59,338 nucleotides of DNA from Bacteroidales bacterium (lineage in GTDB: Bacteria; Bacteroidota; Bacteroidia; Bacteroidales; VadinHA17), in contig JALONT010000018.1 of NCBI GenBank assembly GCA_025454795.1, positions 1 through 59,338 of the forward strand. Reading direction: 5' to 3'. The notes beneath the pieces were generated by a model that did no database searches, had not been told where the DNA came from, and was given only the letters and a program-made list of their open reading frames with translations. Shown one piece after another: positions 18,551 to 28,020 of this stretch; the first letter of the stretch is position 1; each line of letters begins with the position of its first letter. A program made the translations under genes and the position numbers.

Positions 18551-20857
18551 TCAGGAACTCTTTTTAGTCTTATTGCTCTTCTCAATTATCCTGGTGCACT
18601 CGTCTGCAGTCAGCTTTTCTGCTTCCGTGCCTTTTGGTAATCTGTAATTCTGCTTCTCTTTGCTGATATACGGACCGTATCTTCCATTCAGGACCATAAT
18701 GTCGCCGAAGTCTCTGATTACTTTCTTTTTTTCATCTTCAGCTTTTTCATGTATTACCTCCAGGGCTCTTTCGATTGTCACTGTATAAGGATCATCAACA
18801 CCTTTCTTCAGTGAAACAAATTTACCCTTATATCTTATGTATGGTCCGAACCTTCCGATGCCCACAATTATCTCCTCCCCTTCATGAAAGCCAAGAGTCC
18901 TGGGCAGGCGGAAGAGATTCAAAGCTTCATCAAGGGTAATGGTTTCAAGAAGCTGATTTTTGGACAGGCTTGCAAACCTTGGTTTGTTGTCATTCTCTGA
19001 ATTCCCGATCTGTGCCACAGGGCCAAATCGTCCCATTCTTACTGTCACAGACTCGCCTGTTTCAGGATGTTTTCCCAGTACCCTGATCCCCGTCTTACGT
19101 TCTTTCTTTTCCAGGGTATTTTCCACAGTTTTATGGAACGGGACGTAGAACTTTTTAAGCATTCCTGTCCATTTGATATTTCCAAGGGCAATCTCATCAA
19201 ATTGTTCCTCAACTTCTGCAGTAAAGTTATAATCAACAATTTCCGAGAAGTTTTCTACCAGGAAATCATTTACAATCATCCCGATATCCTGGGGGAAGAG
19301 CTTTGCTTTCTCCCTGCCGGTTATCTCTGTCCTGGATGTCGTGGTAACCTTTCCGCCATCAAGGGCCAGAATCCTGATCTGCCGTTTTTCACCCGGCCTG
19401 TCTTCACGCGAAACATAACCCCTGTTCTGTATTGTGGATATTGTTGGAGCATATGTAGATGGCCGGCCGATACCCAGTTCTTCCAGCTTTTTCACAAGGC
19501 TTGCTTCAGTATATCGCGGAAGTGGGGAAGTAAATTTCTGGGAAGCAGTTACTACATTATAATAAAGAGGCATTCCCTTCTTTACTGGTGGAATGACATA
19601 TCTTTCCTCATCGTTGTTTTCCTGATCAGATGATTCGGTATAAACTTTCAGGAATCCGTCAAATTTGATAACCTCTCCGGTTGCATTGAATTTAACAGAC
19701 GAATTGTTCATATCGATTGATATGGTAGTCTTTTCCATCACCGCATCTGCCATCTGAGAGGCAATTGTCCTCTTCCAGATCAGATCATAAAGTTTCTTTT
19801 CGTTCTGGTTCCCTGACACAGACTGATTGTCAGGATATGCAGGACGGATTGCTTCGTGAGCCTCCTGGGCTCCCTTTGTTCTTGTCTTGAACTGTCTCGT
19901 CTTCGAATACTTCTCACCATATTCGGAAATGATGACCTCGCGAGATTTTACGAGGGCAAGCTTTGAAAGATTGGTGGAGTCGGTCCTCATGTATGTTATC
20001 TTTCCGGATTCATAAAGCTTCTGTGCAACAGCCATGGTCTGAGCAACAGAAAATCCCAGTTTACGGTAAGCCTCCTGCTGAAGCGTAGATGTGGTGAACG
20101 GCGGAGCAGGCGATCTGGTGCCGGGTTTTACTGTCACTCCTGCAACCTCATATCCTGAGGTGCTGCATAATTCCAGGAATTTCTGAGCCTCCTTTTCATC
20201 GGGAAATCTTTTTGAAGCCTCCGCTCTGATAATGCCATTCTCTTTAATTTTGTCATCAGTTCTGAAGAGAGAGGTTACCCTGAACGATGATTCCGGTTTG
20301 AATGCAAAGATCTCCCTTTCACGTTCAACCAGAAGCCTTACAGCAACTGACTGAACCCTTCCGGCAGACAGAGAGGGCTGTACTTTTTTCCATAACACCG
20401 GCGAAATTTCAAATCCTACCAGCCTGTCGAGTATACGGCGAGCCTGCTGTGAATTGACAAGGTTCATGTCAATGCTCCGGGGATTATCTATTGCACCGGA
20501 AATGGCATCTTTGGTTATCTCATGAAAAACAATCCTTTTTGTGGTTGAGAGATCAAGTTTCAGTACCACTGCAAGATGCCAGGCTATTGCTTCTCCTTCA
20601 CGGTCCTCATCAGATGCGATCCATATATTTTTAGCTTCCAGTGCAGCTTTACGCAATTCACTTACAACTTTTGTTTTTTCTTTAGGCACCTCATAATCGG
20701 GGGCAAAATCATTTTCAACATCTATGCCAAGGTTCTTCTTTTTTGTAAGATCTCTGATATGTCCGAAACTTGAGATAACACGGAAATCTTTTCCCAGGAA
20801 CTTCTCAATGGTTTTTGCCTTTGCAGGTGATTCAACAATTACAAGATTTTCAATCAT
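18551..20857 (-). CDS. topA: DNA topoisomerase I
   Basis: Relaxes negatively supercoiled DNA by cutting one strand. At 768 residues it is a typical type IA enzyme. The Toprim domain opens with LVIVESPAKAKTIEKFLG and has the metal-binding SDEDREGEAIAWHL. The nucleophilic tyrosine is Tyr289 in KITYMRTDSTNL. The C-terminal part contains repeated GRFGPYI/GRYGPYI modules rather than the four-cysteine zinc fingers of E. coli TopA. It diverges from the penicillin-binding protein gene and is followed closely by the ureohydrolase-like gene. Confidence 0.97.
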   Translation of the reverse strand: MIENLVIVESPAKAKTIEKFLGKDFRVISSFGHIRDLTKKKNLGIDVENDFAPDYEVPKEKTKVVSELRKAALEAKNIWIASDEDREGEAIAWHLAVVLKLDLSTTKRIVFHEITKDAISGAIDNPRSIDMNLVNSQQARRILDRLVGFEISPVLWKKVQPSLSAGRVQSVAVRLLVEREREIFAFKPESSFRVTSLFRTDDKIKENGIIRAEASKRFPDEKEAQKFLELCSTSGYEVAGVTVKPGTRSPAPPFTTSTLQQEAYRKLGFSVAQTMAVAQKLYESGKITYMRTDSTNLSKLALVKSREVIISEYGEKYSKTRQFKTRTKGAQEAHEAIRPAYPDNQSVSGNQNEKKLYDLIWKRTIASQMADAVMEKTTISIDMNNSSVKFNATGEVIKFDGFLKVYTESSDQENNDEERYVIPPVKKGMPLYYNVVTASQKFTSPLPRYTEASLVKKLEELGIGRPSTYAPTISTIQNRGYVSREDRPGEKRQIRILALDGGKVTTTSRTEITGREKAKLFPQDIGMIVNDFLVENFSEIVDYNFTAEVEEQFDEIALGNIKWTGMLKKFYVPFHKTVENTLEKKERKTGIRVLGKHPETGESVTVRMGRFGPVAQIGNSENDNKPRFASLSKNQLLETITLDEALNLFRLPRTLGFHEGEEIIVGIGRFGPYIRYKGKFVSLKKGVDDPYTVTIERALEVIHEKAEDEKKKVIRDFGDIMVLNGRYGPYISKEKQNYRLPKGTEAEKLTADECTRIIEKSNKTKKSS

Positions 20858-20951
20858 TTTTGGTGGAAATTATTCTGTTATAAAACATGGCAAAGTAAAT
20901 CATTTAGGTACCAAACTTCAAAATAAACCGTTAAGTTTCTTTATATTTTAC

Positions 20952-20959
20952 TATTTTTG
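20952..20959 (+). promoter_or_regulatory. Candidate -7 element before the penicillin-binding protein gene
   Basis: TATTTTTG matches TAnnTTTG, 19 bases before the ATG at 20979, leaving a short leader. It lies in the topA/pbp divergent gap. Confidence 0.3.
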
Positions 20960-20978
20960 GAGCAAATTTTTCAGCCGG

Positions 20979-23321
20979 ATGAAAGGCAATAACAACAGGA
21001 AATATCTGATCTGGTTCTGGGCAATTTTCATTTTCCCGTTCGCACTGGCAATTACAATATTCATACTTATCTCAAAGGGAAAGCTTGGTCCGATGCCTTC
21101 ATTTACCGAACTTGAAAACCCTGAGTATTATTTAGCAGCTGAGGTCTATTCAGACGATAAGGTACTTCTGGGGAAGATAGCTTTGGAGAACAGGACATGG
21201 ACTGAATACAAAGATATGTCCCCCTATCTTATTAGTGCTCTTATTTCTACAGAAGATATAAGGTACTACAGACATTCCGGGATTGATATCCGCGGTATTG
21301 GAAGAGCAATTTTCCGGACAATACTCCTTGGACAGAATACAGGGGGAGGGAGTACAATTACACAACAGCTGGCCAAGCAACTTTATCCAAGGGATACAGC
21401 AAGAGTTTCTTCTCTGACCAGAAAGATAAGGCTCGGTGTTTCAAAATTCAAAGAATGGCAGACAGCTGTAAAGCTTGAAAAGAGCTATACAAAGGAAGAA
21501 ATCATCGCAATGTATCTCAATAAGTATGACTTTAATTATTCTGCTATCGGGATAAAATCTGCCTCCAGGGTTTATTTCAATACAACTCCCGATTCATTAA
21601 ACATCCAGCAGGCAGCAGTTCTTATCGGGATGTTGAAAGCCTCCACATTATATAATCCCGTCAGGAATTATGACAGGATGATACAACGAAGGAATATTGT
21701 CATATCACAAATGGCTAAATATGGTTACCTCCCTTCGGTAGTTGCCGACTCGGTCAAAAAACTACCAATCGAACTCAATTTTCAGATTGAAGATCATAAT
21801 TCAGGCCCTGCCACATATCTGCGTGAATATCTGAGAAATATTATGCGTAAACCTGAGCCTGACAGAAATAAATATGTAAGGGAATCGTCATACGAGGACG
21901 CTTTATTTGATTGGGAAAACAATCCTCTGTACGGATGGTGTAATAAAAACAAAAAGCCTGACGGGTCAAATTATGATATTTATAAAGATGGTCTGAAAAT
22001 CTATACAACGATTAATTCAAAAATGCAGCAATATGCCGAAGAGGCTCTTGCAGAACATCTTTCAAATGAAGTGCAGCCCGATTTCAATAATCGGGCAAAA
22101 GATTTCAGAAATCCTCCCTATTCTGACGATATTAACAGGAAGCAGGTTGATGAACTCATGATGACGTCAGTAAAACAGAGTGACAGGTATTTTGAACTCA
22201 AGGCAAAGGGTTTACCTGAAGACTCGATAATGCTTTCATTCAATACTCCTGTTAAAATGAAGGTTTTTTCATGGGAGGGAGAAATAGATACAATAATGAC
22301 ACCTCTTGATTCGATAAGGTATTACAAATATTTTATCAGATCAGCCATAATTGTGGAAGATCCTCATACAGGTTATGTTAAAGCATATGTGGGAGGCCCG
22401 GATTTCAGATACTTTAAATGGGATGCTGTTACCCAGCAGAAACGACAGATTGGAAGTACCATTAAACCATTCCTTTATACCATTGCCATGCAAAATGGCT
22501 ATTCGCCTTGTTATGAAGTTGAGAACATTCCGCGCTCATTCGAGAATGGCGACTCAATCTGGACACCAAGGAGCTCCGGCCCTAAAGCCTACCATGGGAA
22601 AATGGTCACCCTGAGATGGGGCCTTGCACAATCTGAAAATTATATCTCGGCATGGCTGATGGAGCAGTTCAGACCCTCCGCAGTAGTTGACCTTATGCAC
22701 AAGATGGGAGTCAGAAGCTTTATTGATCCTGTACCTTCGATCTTTTTAGGTACTTCTGATATAAAGCTTGAAGAAATGGTCGGTGCATATGGAACCTTTG
22801 CAAATAAGGGAGTGTATGTCAAACCGATGTATGTTACACGGATTGAAGACAAGAACGGAAATGTCATTTCAAAATTCACCCAGCGCATTGAAGAGGTCTT
22901 AAATGAAGAGACATCTTTCCTGATGCTAAGTTTGTTACAGGGTGTTGTACTTACAGGAACAAGTCAGAGGATGAGGCGGGAACCTTACCTCCTGATGAAC
23001 CAGATAGGCGGTAAAACAGGGACTACACAAAACCATTCGAACGGATGGTTCATGGGAGTAACTCCCAACCTCGTGGGTGGCGTATGGAGCGGTTGGGAAG
23101 ACCAGGCAATACATTTTGAGACATTAGCCGAAGGGCAGGGAGCAAATATGGCCCTTCCGATTCTGGCGATTTTCCTGAGAAAAGTGTACAATGATCCGGA
23201 ATTCGGAATTATGGAGGCTGATGAATTTGAACGTCCATCCAATTTCAATATGGAACTCGACTGCGATAAGGTAAAGCGCGAAAGTTCAAGAAGGGATAAT
23301 CAGTCGAGAGACCGGTATTAA
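20979..23321 (+). CDS. Penicillin-binding protein 1A (bifunctional transglycosylase/transpeptidase)
   Basis: Polymerises and cross-links peptidoglycan at the inner membrane. The ATG at 20979 gives 780 residues with a short basic N-terminus and a transmembrane helix (about 8-30); longer in-frame starts run into topA and are rejected. The glycosyltransferase domain has ALISTEDIRYYRHSGID with catalytic Glu92 and GGGSTITQQLAKQL. The transpeptidase domain has STIK with nucleophile Ser493, SEN at 552-554 and KTG at 679-681. All catalytic motifs are present. It is a stand-alone gene converging with radA. Confidence 0.95.
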   Translation: MKGNNNRKYLIWFWAIFIFPFALAITIFILISKGKLGPMPSFTELENPEYYLAAEVYSDDKVLLGKIALENRTWTEYKDMSPYLISALISTEDIRYYRHSGIDIRGIGRAIFRTILLGQNTGGGSTITQQLAKQLYPRDTARVSSLTRKIRLGVSKFKEWQTAVKLEKSYTKEEIIAMYLNKYDFNYSAIGIKSASRVYFNTTPDSLNIQQAAVLIGMLKASTLYNPVRNYDRMIQRRNIVISQMAKYGYLPSVVADSVKKLPIELNFQIEDHNSGPATYLREYLRNIMRKPEPDRNKYVRESSYEDALFDWENNPLYGWCNKNKKPDGSNYDIYKDGLKIYTTINSKMQQYAEEALAEHLSNEVQPDFNNRAKDFRNPPYSDDINRKQVDELMMTSVKQSDRYFELKAKGLPEDSIMLSFNTPVKMKVFSWEGEIDTIMTPLDSIRYYKYFIRSAIIVEDPHTGYVKAYVGGPDFRYFKWDAVTQQKRQIGSTIKPFLYTIAMQNGYSPCYEVENIPRSFENGDSIWTPRSSGPKAYHGKMVTLRWGLAQSENYISAWLMEQFRPSAVVDLMHKMGVRSFIDPVPSIFLGTSDIKLEEMVGAYGTFANKGVYVKPMYVTRIEDKNGNVISKFTQRIEEVLNEETSFLMLSLLQGVVLTGTSQRMRREPYLLMNQIGGKTGTTQNHSNGWFMGVTPNLVGGVWSGWEDQAIHFETLAEGQGANMALPILAIFLRKVYNDPEFGIMEADEFERPSNFNMELDCDKVKRESSRRDNQSRDRY

Positions 23322-23337
23322 AAGGCGCAACAGCGCA

Positions 23338-23366
23338 ACTCCCGGGAGGGGGCAGGGGTGGGTTAA
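23338..23366. repeat. Partial copy of the AACCACCCC palindromic repeat
   Basis: The gap between the convergent penicillin-binding protein and radA genes holds a G-rich tract ending GGGGTGGGTT. Its reverse complement begins AACCCACCCC, close to the AACCACCCC end of the elements at 40625 and 57602. It looks like a truncated or decayed copy. No other terminator is visible. Confidence 0.4.
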
Positions 23367-23372
23367 AAATAA

Positions 23373-24734
23373 TCAGCTGAACAATCCCTTCAAAAGGTGC
23401 TCAATCTTACCAACATAAACCACCTCAATTTCCAGTCCTTTAAGGGGAACATTTTTGTGGAATTTAGAAATATATATTTTCTTAAATCCCATTTTTGAGG
23501 CTTCCCTGATACGCTGTTCAATCCTTGATACAGGACGTATTTCACCTGATAACCCGGTTTCCCCTGCAAAACAATTCTCCCTGGAAATCGGTATATCCAG
23601 ATTTGAAGAGAGAACAGAGCTGATAATTGCCAGATCGATAGCAGGATCATTAACTTTTATCCCTCCTGCAATATTCAGGAATACATCCTTGACTCCCAGC
23701 TTGAAACCTGCTCTCTTTTCAAGAACTGCCAGAAGCATATTGAGCCGGCGGATATCAAATCCGGTAGAACTTCTCTGTGGTGTTCCGTAAACAGCACTGC
23801 TGACAAGTGCCTGGGTCTCAATGAGAAACGGACGCAAACCATCAACTGTGGCAGCAATCGATATTCCGCTCAGGGACTCTTCATGCTGATTAATAAAGAG
23901 TTCAGACGGATTGCTTACCTCTTTCAGTCCGGCTTCAACCATCTCAAATATTCCAAGTTCGGATGTCGATCCGAACCTGTTTTTTACTGAACGGAGAATG
24001 CGGTACACATAATTATTATCACCTTCGAAATAGAGAACTACGTCGACGATATGTTCCAGCACCTTGGGACCGGCAAGAGTTCCGTCCTTTGTGATATGCC
24101 CGATAAGAAAAATTGGAATGCCTGTTATTTTTGAATATTTGAGAAGCTGGGCCGCACATTCACGGACCTGCGAAACTGAACCGGCCGAGGATTCCAGCAT
24201 CCCTGTACTCATTGTCTGAATGGAATCGATTATTATAAGTCCGGGTTTGATATTTTCAGAATGCGTAAGAATACTTTCAAGCTCGGTTTCACTTAATACA
24301 TAGCAGAGCGGGTTTGTTCCCTTAAGTCTTTGTGCTCTCAGGCTGATCTGTTCCTCGCTCTCTTCTCCGGATACATATAATATTTTTGTCTGCTTCAGGG
24401 CTAATGCCAGCTGTAATGCAAGTGTTGATTTCCCAACTCCAGGTTCTCCCCCGAGAAGTATGAGGGATCCGCTTACCATTCCTCCGCCTAATATCCTGTC
24501 CATCTCCGCCATGCCGGTCTTAAGACGGTTTTTTTCGTCTGCTTTAATATCATCCAGAAGCTCAGGCTTCCTTTTTACCTGCTCCATTATGAATGATGAA
24601 TCCCGCGCTGAAGCCGGAACAATAATCTCCTCATGATAAGTGTTCCATTCTTTGCATGAGGGACATCTGCCGATCCATTTTGCTGATTCAACTCCGCAGT
24701 TCTGGCAGACGAATACTGTTTTAGTTTTTGTCAT
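23373..24734 (-). CDS. radA: DNA repair protein RadA
   Basis: A 453-residue branch-migration ATPase of recombinational repair. The N-terminal zinc finger has Cys10, Cys13, Cys24 and Cys27. Walker A is GGEPGVGKST, the RadA-specific KNRFGS follows, and the C-terminal part is a Lon-protease-like domain (VNDPAIDLAIISSVLSS). Length matches E. coli RadA. Its start overlaps the end of the upstream membrane protein gene by four bases, placing it last in a four-gene minus-strand operon with panC, panD and the UPF0104 gene. Confidence 0.97.
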   Translation of the reverse strand: MTKTKTVFVCQNCGVESAKWIGRCPSCKEWNTYHEEIIVPASARDSSFIMEQVKRKPELLDDIKADEKNRLKTGMAEMDRILGGGMVSGSLILLGGEPGVGKSTLALQLALALKQTKILYVSGEESEEQISLRAQRLKGTNPLCYVLSETELESILTHSENIKPGLIIIDSIQTMSTGMLESSAGSVSQVRECAAQLLKYSKITGIPIFLIGHITKDGTLAGPKVLEHIVDVVLYFEGDNNYVYRILRSVKNRFGSTSELGIFEMVEAGLKEVSNPSELFINQHEESLSGISIAATVDGLRPFLIETQALVSSAVYGTPQRSSTGFDIRRLNMLLAVLEKRAGFKLGVKDVFLNIAGGIKVNDPAIDLAIISSVLSSNLDIPISRENCFAGETGLSGEIRPVSRIEQRIREASKMGFKKIYISKFHKNVPLKGLEIEVVYVGKIEHLLKGLFS

Positions 24735-25759
24735 ATGTTGTCAGCAGTTTTATTCCTGTGGTTTCTGCCATACATTATATAAATTGAAACAAGGCCGATC
24801 ATTATTTCAAAAATAATCTGTGATTCATGCGAGAGGAGAGCATATGTGAGTCCATCTTCAAGGCTTATTCCCTGGATCACAACGAGCACCCGTGATACGG
24901 CATAATGGAATGCCCCGAATCCGCTCTGAACGGGGACTGACATTGCAAGCCCGCCTACAACAAGTATAATAAGTGAATTCCAGAATGAAATATTAGATGT
25001 GCTTTTAAGACAGAATACAACCACCCAGGTCATGAAGGCATAACTGATCCAGATACTGATTGTAAGGAAAATAAATTCCCATTTTCTGTTGAGATTTGTA
25101 ATTGTTTTGAGCCCGGTTATCACTCCCTTTGCAATATCAGATATCTTTGAAAAAAACCTGATTTTTCGAAGGTTTTTTCTGTAATGGATCATCAGGTACA
25201 GAGCAATAAAAGCCAGAAGAGCAATAAGTACCCAGAAGATCCATGAGAAAGTTATAAGTGAAAACACTTTTTCCTTAAATGGTATGAGAATGCTCTTTTT
25301 GAGGAACTCAATAATAAGTGCTTCACTTGTAAATACAATTATTATTAAAAAAAGAAGAATCGAAATAAAATCAATTGTACGTTCAATGATCACGGTTCCC
25401 ACCAGCTTATCAACAGCAATTTTTTCTTTTTTTCCAAGGGCCACGCATCGTGTTATTTCTCCGATCCTTGGCAACACAAGATTTGCCATGTATCCAATCA
25501 TCAATGCATGAAATGTATGCCAGAAGGAAGGACTGAAACCAAGCGGATGAATCAGTAACTGCCAGCGACGGGCACGTAAGATAAAAGCCATCAGGCTGAA
25601 AAAGACTGACAGAATGAGCCAGTAATAATTAGCTTCTTTAAGGTTTTTGGTAAGACTTTTAAAATCAACATTCCGGAAAGCCAGCCATAATAACAGAATT
25701 CCGACAGCCAGAAATCCGAAAAACTTCAAAGCCTGTATAACGAACTTTCTGAAATTCAA
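24731..25759 (-). CDS. UPF0104 / flippase-like (lysylphosphatidylglycerol synthase TM region) membrane protein
   Basis: A 342-residue integral membrane protein with about eight hydrophobic helices. Recognisable marks are [14 protein letters not shown], the central [13 protein letters not shown] (the conserved glycine/arginine motif of this family) and [15 protein letters not shown] near the end. The fold is that of the MprF membrane half, often called flippase-like or UPF0104, but no synthase domain is attached. It overlaps panD and radA by four bases each. Substrate unknown. Confidence 0.88.
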   Translation of the reverse strand: MNFRKFVIQALKFFGFLAVGILLLWLAFRNVDFKSLTKNLKEANYYWLILSVFFSLMAFILRARRWQLLIHPLGFSPSFWHTFHALMIGYMANLVLPRIGEITRCVALGKKEKIAVDKLVGTVIIERTIDFISILLFLIIIVFTSEALIIEFLKKSILIPFKEKVFSLITFSWIFWVLIALLAFIALYLMIHYRKNLRKIRFFSKISDIAKGVITGLKTITNLNRKWEFIFLTISIWISYAFMTWVVVFCLKSTSNISFWNSLIILVVGGLAMSVPVQSGFGAFHYAVSRVLVVIQGISLEDGLTYALLSHESQIIFEIMIGLVSIYIMYGRNHRNKTADNI

Positions 25760-26106
25760 ATCAGTTTATTTGTTTTGGTATCGGGAAATATAATAGTAGG
25801 ACGAAATGATTTTGCTTCGTCGAAATCCATTGAGGCATACGACATTATCAAAAGGATATCGCCTACCAGCACTTTGCGTGCTGCTGCTCCGTTAAGGCAG
25901 ATGTTTCCCGTTCCTCTTTCCCCTTTTATTACGTAAGTTTCGAGGCGTTCTCCGTTGTTGAGATCCAGAACCTGCACCTTTTCGTTTTCGATGATATTTG
26001 CCGCATCCATCAGATCTTCATCAATAGCTATGCTTCCGATATAGTTAAGATTGGCTTCTGTAACGGTAATACGATGGATCTTCGACTTCAATACTTCTAT
26101 AAACAT
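25756..26106 (-). CDS. panD: Aspartate 1-decarboxylase
   Basis: Makes beta-alanine from aspartate for pantothenate. The 116-residue proenzyme cuts itself between Gly24 and Ser25 (sequence YIGSI) to form the pyruvoyl cofactor. Lys9 (LKSKIHR) and the NGAAAR segment of the active site are present. It lies 54 bases after panC, and its end overlaps the start of the next gene, so the two pantothenate genes are transcribed together. Confidence 0.97.
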   Translation of the reverse strand: MFIEVLKSKIHRITVTEANLNYIGSIAIDEDLMDAANIIENEKVQVLDLNNGERLETYVIKGERGTGNICLNGAAARKVLVGDILLIMSYASMDFDEAKSFRPTIIFPDTKTNKLI

Positions 26107-26160
26107 AATACGCGAACAAATGAATAAAAATTATGCGGCAAAGTTAATTAACCTTTTGAT

Positions 26161-27018
26161 TTACACCAATGGAAATTCAATATTATCTATAAGACGTATC
26201 TTACCTGCTTTCACAGCAATGCATCCATAGTAACGACATCCATTTTTCAATTCTTTCTTTGTTTTGACGGGAATAAATTGTGTGTCAGCAACTATTTCAA
26301 AGTATTCAACGCTCAATCCGGCTGATTTTTCGATTGTCTTAGTCACAAAATTTTTTATATAGCTGATATCGTGATCTTTGATTAATGCTGATGCTACAGA
26401 GAGTGTCTTATAAATTACCGGTGCTTCTTTTCTTATTTCCGGCTCCAGAAGTCTGTTCCTGCTGCTCATAGCCAGGCCGTCGGGTTCACGGACTATCGGA
26501 ATTCCTGCTATTCTTACGTTATATCTCTTTTGTCTGACCAGGTCCCTGATCACCGCAATCTGTTGAAAGTCCTTCAGCCCGAAAAAGGCAACATCGGGTT
26601 GTACGATATCAAAAAGCCTGCTGACAACCTTTGCGACACCATTGAAATGCCCGGGACGATAAAGCGCTTCCATAACATTATCCAGGTTACCGAAATGAAA
26701 GACCCGGTTATCGGCTGCAGGGTAAATCTCCTTATCGTCAGGAGTGAAAACCATATCATTTTCCCTGAGTACCGTTCCAAGCTTTCCAAGATCGGCACTT
26801 AGTGTTCTCGGATAATTTTTAAGATCCTCCGTGTCGTTAAACTGTGTCGGGTTAACGTAGATGCTTACTACTACCAGGGGGCATTCACCTGTGGCATTAT
26901 TCACCAGTGATATATGTCCTTCATGGAGAGCACCCATTGTGGGAACAAATCCCAGAGGGTGAAGATGAAGTTTCTTTTTCTGATTCTGAATTCCATAGAC
27001 AGTACGGATGACTTTCAT
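26161..27018 (-). CDS. panC: Pantothenate synthetase (pantoate--beta-alanine ligase)
   Basis: Joins pantoate to beta-alanine using ATP. The 285-residue enzyme has the HIGH-type motif PTMGALHEGH at 26-35, SIYVNPTQFN, the FFGLKDFQQ segment and the KMSKS-like AMSSRNRLL. It heads the panC-panD-UPF0104-radA operon and diverges from the glycogen synthase-like gene across a gap of 195 bases. Confidence 0.97.
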   Translation of the reverse strand: MKVIRTVYGIQNQKKKLHLHPLGFVPTMGALHEGHISLVNNATGECPLVVVSIYVNPTQFNDTEDLKNYPRTLSADLGKLGTVLRENDMVFTPDDKEIYPAADNRVFHFGNLDNVMEALYRPGHFNGVAKVVSRLFDIVQPDVAFFGLKDFQQIAVIRDLVRQKRYNVRIAGIPIVREPDGLAMSSRNRLLEPEIRKEAPVIYKTLSVASALIKDHDISYIKNFVTKTIEKSAGLSVEYFEIVADTQFIPVKTKKELKNGCRYYGCIAVKAGKIRLIDNIEFPLV

Positions 27019-27070
27019 GGCAGGAAAATTAAAAATACAAATCTAATAGTAATTTAATATATAACAGGAT

Positions 27071-27100
27071 ATTTTTCCCCCTGCCGGGGGGAATGAAAAA
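27071..27100. repeat. Short GC palindrome in the panC/glycogen synthase gap
   Basis: TTTTTC and CCCCC arms flank TGCCG and pair with GGGGG and GAAAAA on the other side (about 27072-27100). It could be a transcription boundary or a small relative of the other GC-rich intergenic palindromes in this window. Confidence 0.4.
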
Positions 27101-27170
27101 GGGAGCGAAGAATCATTAATTTCTAATTTTCCCCGATTTCCCTGTTGATAATTTTGTCAATATTTATTAT

Positions 27171-27178
27171 TATCTTTG
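27171..27178 (+). promoter_or_regulatory. Candidate promoter for the glycogen synthase-like gene
   Basis: TATCTTTG matches TAnnTTTG; TTG at 27145-27147 lies 23 bases before it, at the long end of known spacing. The start codon follows after 35 bases. Confidence 0.45.
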
Positions 27179-27213
27179 CACCTTGTTAAGAAATGGTAGA
27201 TCCAGGCAGGTAA

Positions 27214-28020
27214 ATGGAAAGCAGGAAGGTATTATTCATTTCACAGGAGATCACTCCGTATTTAGGGGAAACCAAATTATCAAAGATCGGAAGATTTCTA
27301 CCCCAGGGCATTCAGGAAAGGGGCAAGGAGATTCGTACATTCATGCCAAGATATGGATGCATCAACGAACGCAGAAACCAGCTTCATGAAGTGATACGTC
27401 TTTCCGGGATGAATCTTATTATTGATGATACTGATCATCCTCTTATTATAAAGGTCGCTTCCATACAGAGTGCGAGGATGCAGGTTTATTTCATAGACAA
27501 TGATGATTATTTCCAGAGGAAGTTTGTTATCTCAGATGCAGCCGGAAAAGAATTTGAAGATAATGATGAACGGGCTCTTTTCTTTGCACGGGGTGTTATA
27601 GAGACAGTCAAAAAACTCCGCTGGGCACCCGATATAGTTCATTGTCACGGATGGATGACAGCACTGGTGCCGGTTTATCTCCGTAGCATCTACAGCGATG
27701 ATCCCCTGTTTAATAATCATAAAATTATATATTCAGTTTACAATAATGATTTCAAAACACCGTTTAGATCAACATTCGCCGATAAACTGCGTTTTGACGG
27801 GATCGAAGGGGAAAACCTGAAACTGGTTAAGAAACCCGACTTTATTAATGTTTCAAAACTGGCTATCAAATATTCGGACGGGATCATTATCGGCAGTGAA
27901 GAAATAAATGATGAATTAAGCAAATACCTGAAGAGTGTAAACAAACCGGTGCTCCCTTACAAAGATGAGACCCAGTATATTGATGCCTATAATGACTTTT
28001 ATGACAAGATTCTATCATAG
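27214..28020 (+). CDS. Glycogen/starch synthase-like protein, N-terminal GT5 domain only
   Basis: A 268-residue protein that aligns with only the first Rossmann domain of GT5 glycogen synthases: VLFISQEITPYLGE, FMPRYG, HCHGWMTALVPVYLR and YSVYNNDF are family landmarks. The ADP-glucose-binding KxGG is replaced by KIGR. The whole C-terminal domain, with the donor-binding residues, is absent and the reading frame after the stop encodes an unrelated protein. This short form appears to be a stable Bacteroidota variant, so it is probably not a fresh truncation, but synthase activity is doubtful. It overlaps the next lipoprotein gene. Confidence 0.85.
   Translation: MESRKVLFISQEITPYLGETKLSKIGRFLPQGIQERGKEIRTFMPRYGCINERRNQLHEVIRLSGMNLIIDDTDHPLIIKVASIQSARMQVYFIDNDDYFQRKFVISDAAGKEFEDNDERALFFARGVIETVKKLRWAPDIVHCHGWMTALVPVYLRSIYSDDPLFNNHKIIYSVYNNDFKTPFRSTFADKLRFDGIEGENLKLVKKPDFINVSKLAIKYSDGIIIGSEEINDELSKYLKSVNKPVLPYKDETQYIDAYNDFYDKILS

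Noticed and set aside
20724-20978. N-terminal extension of the penicillin-binding protein overlapping topA
   Set aside because: It is antisense to the TopA start; the basic start plus membrane helix at 20979 fits class A PBPs.
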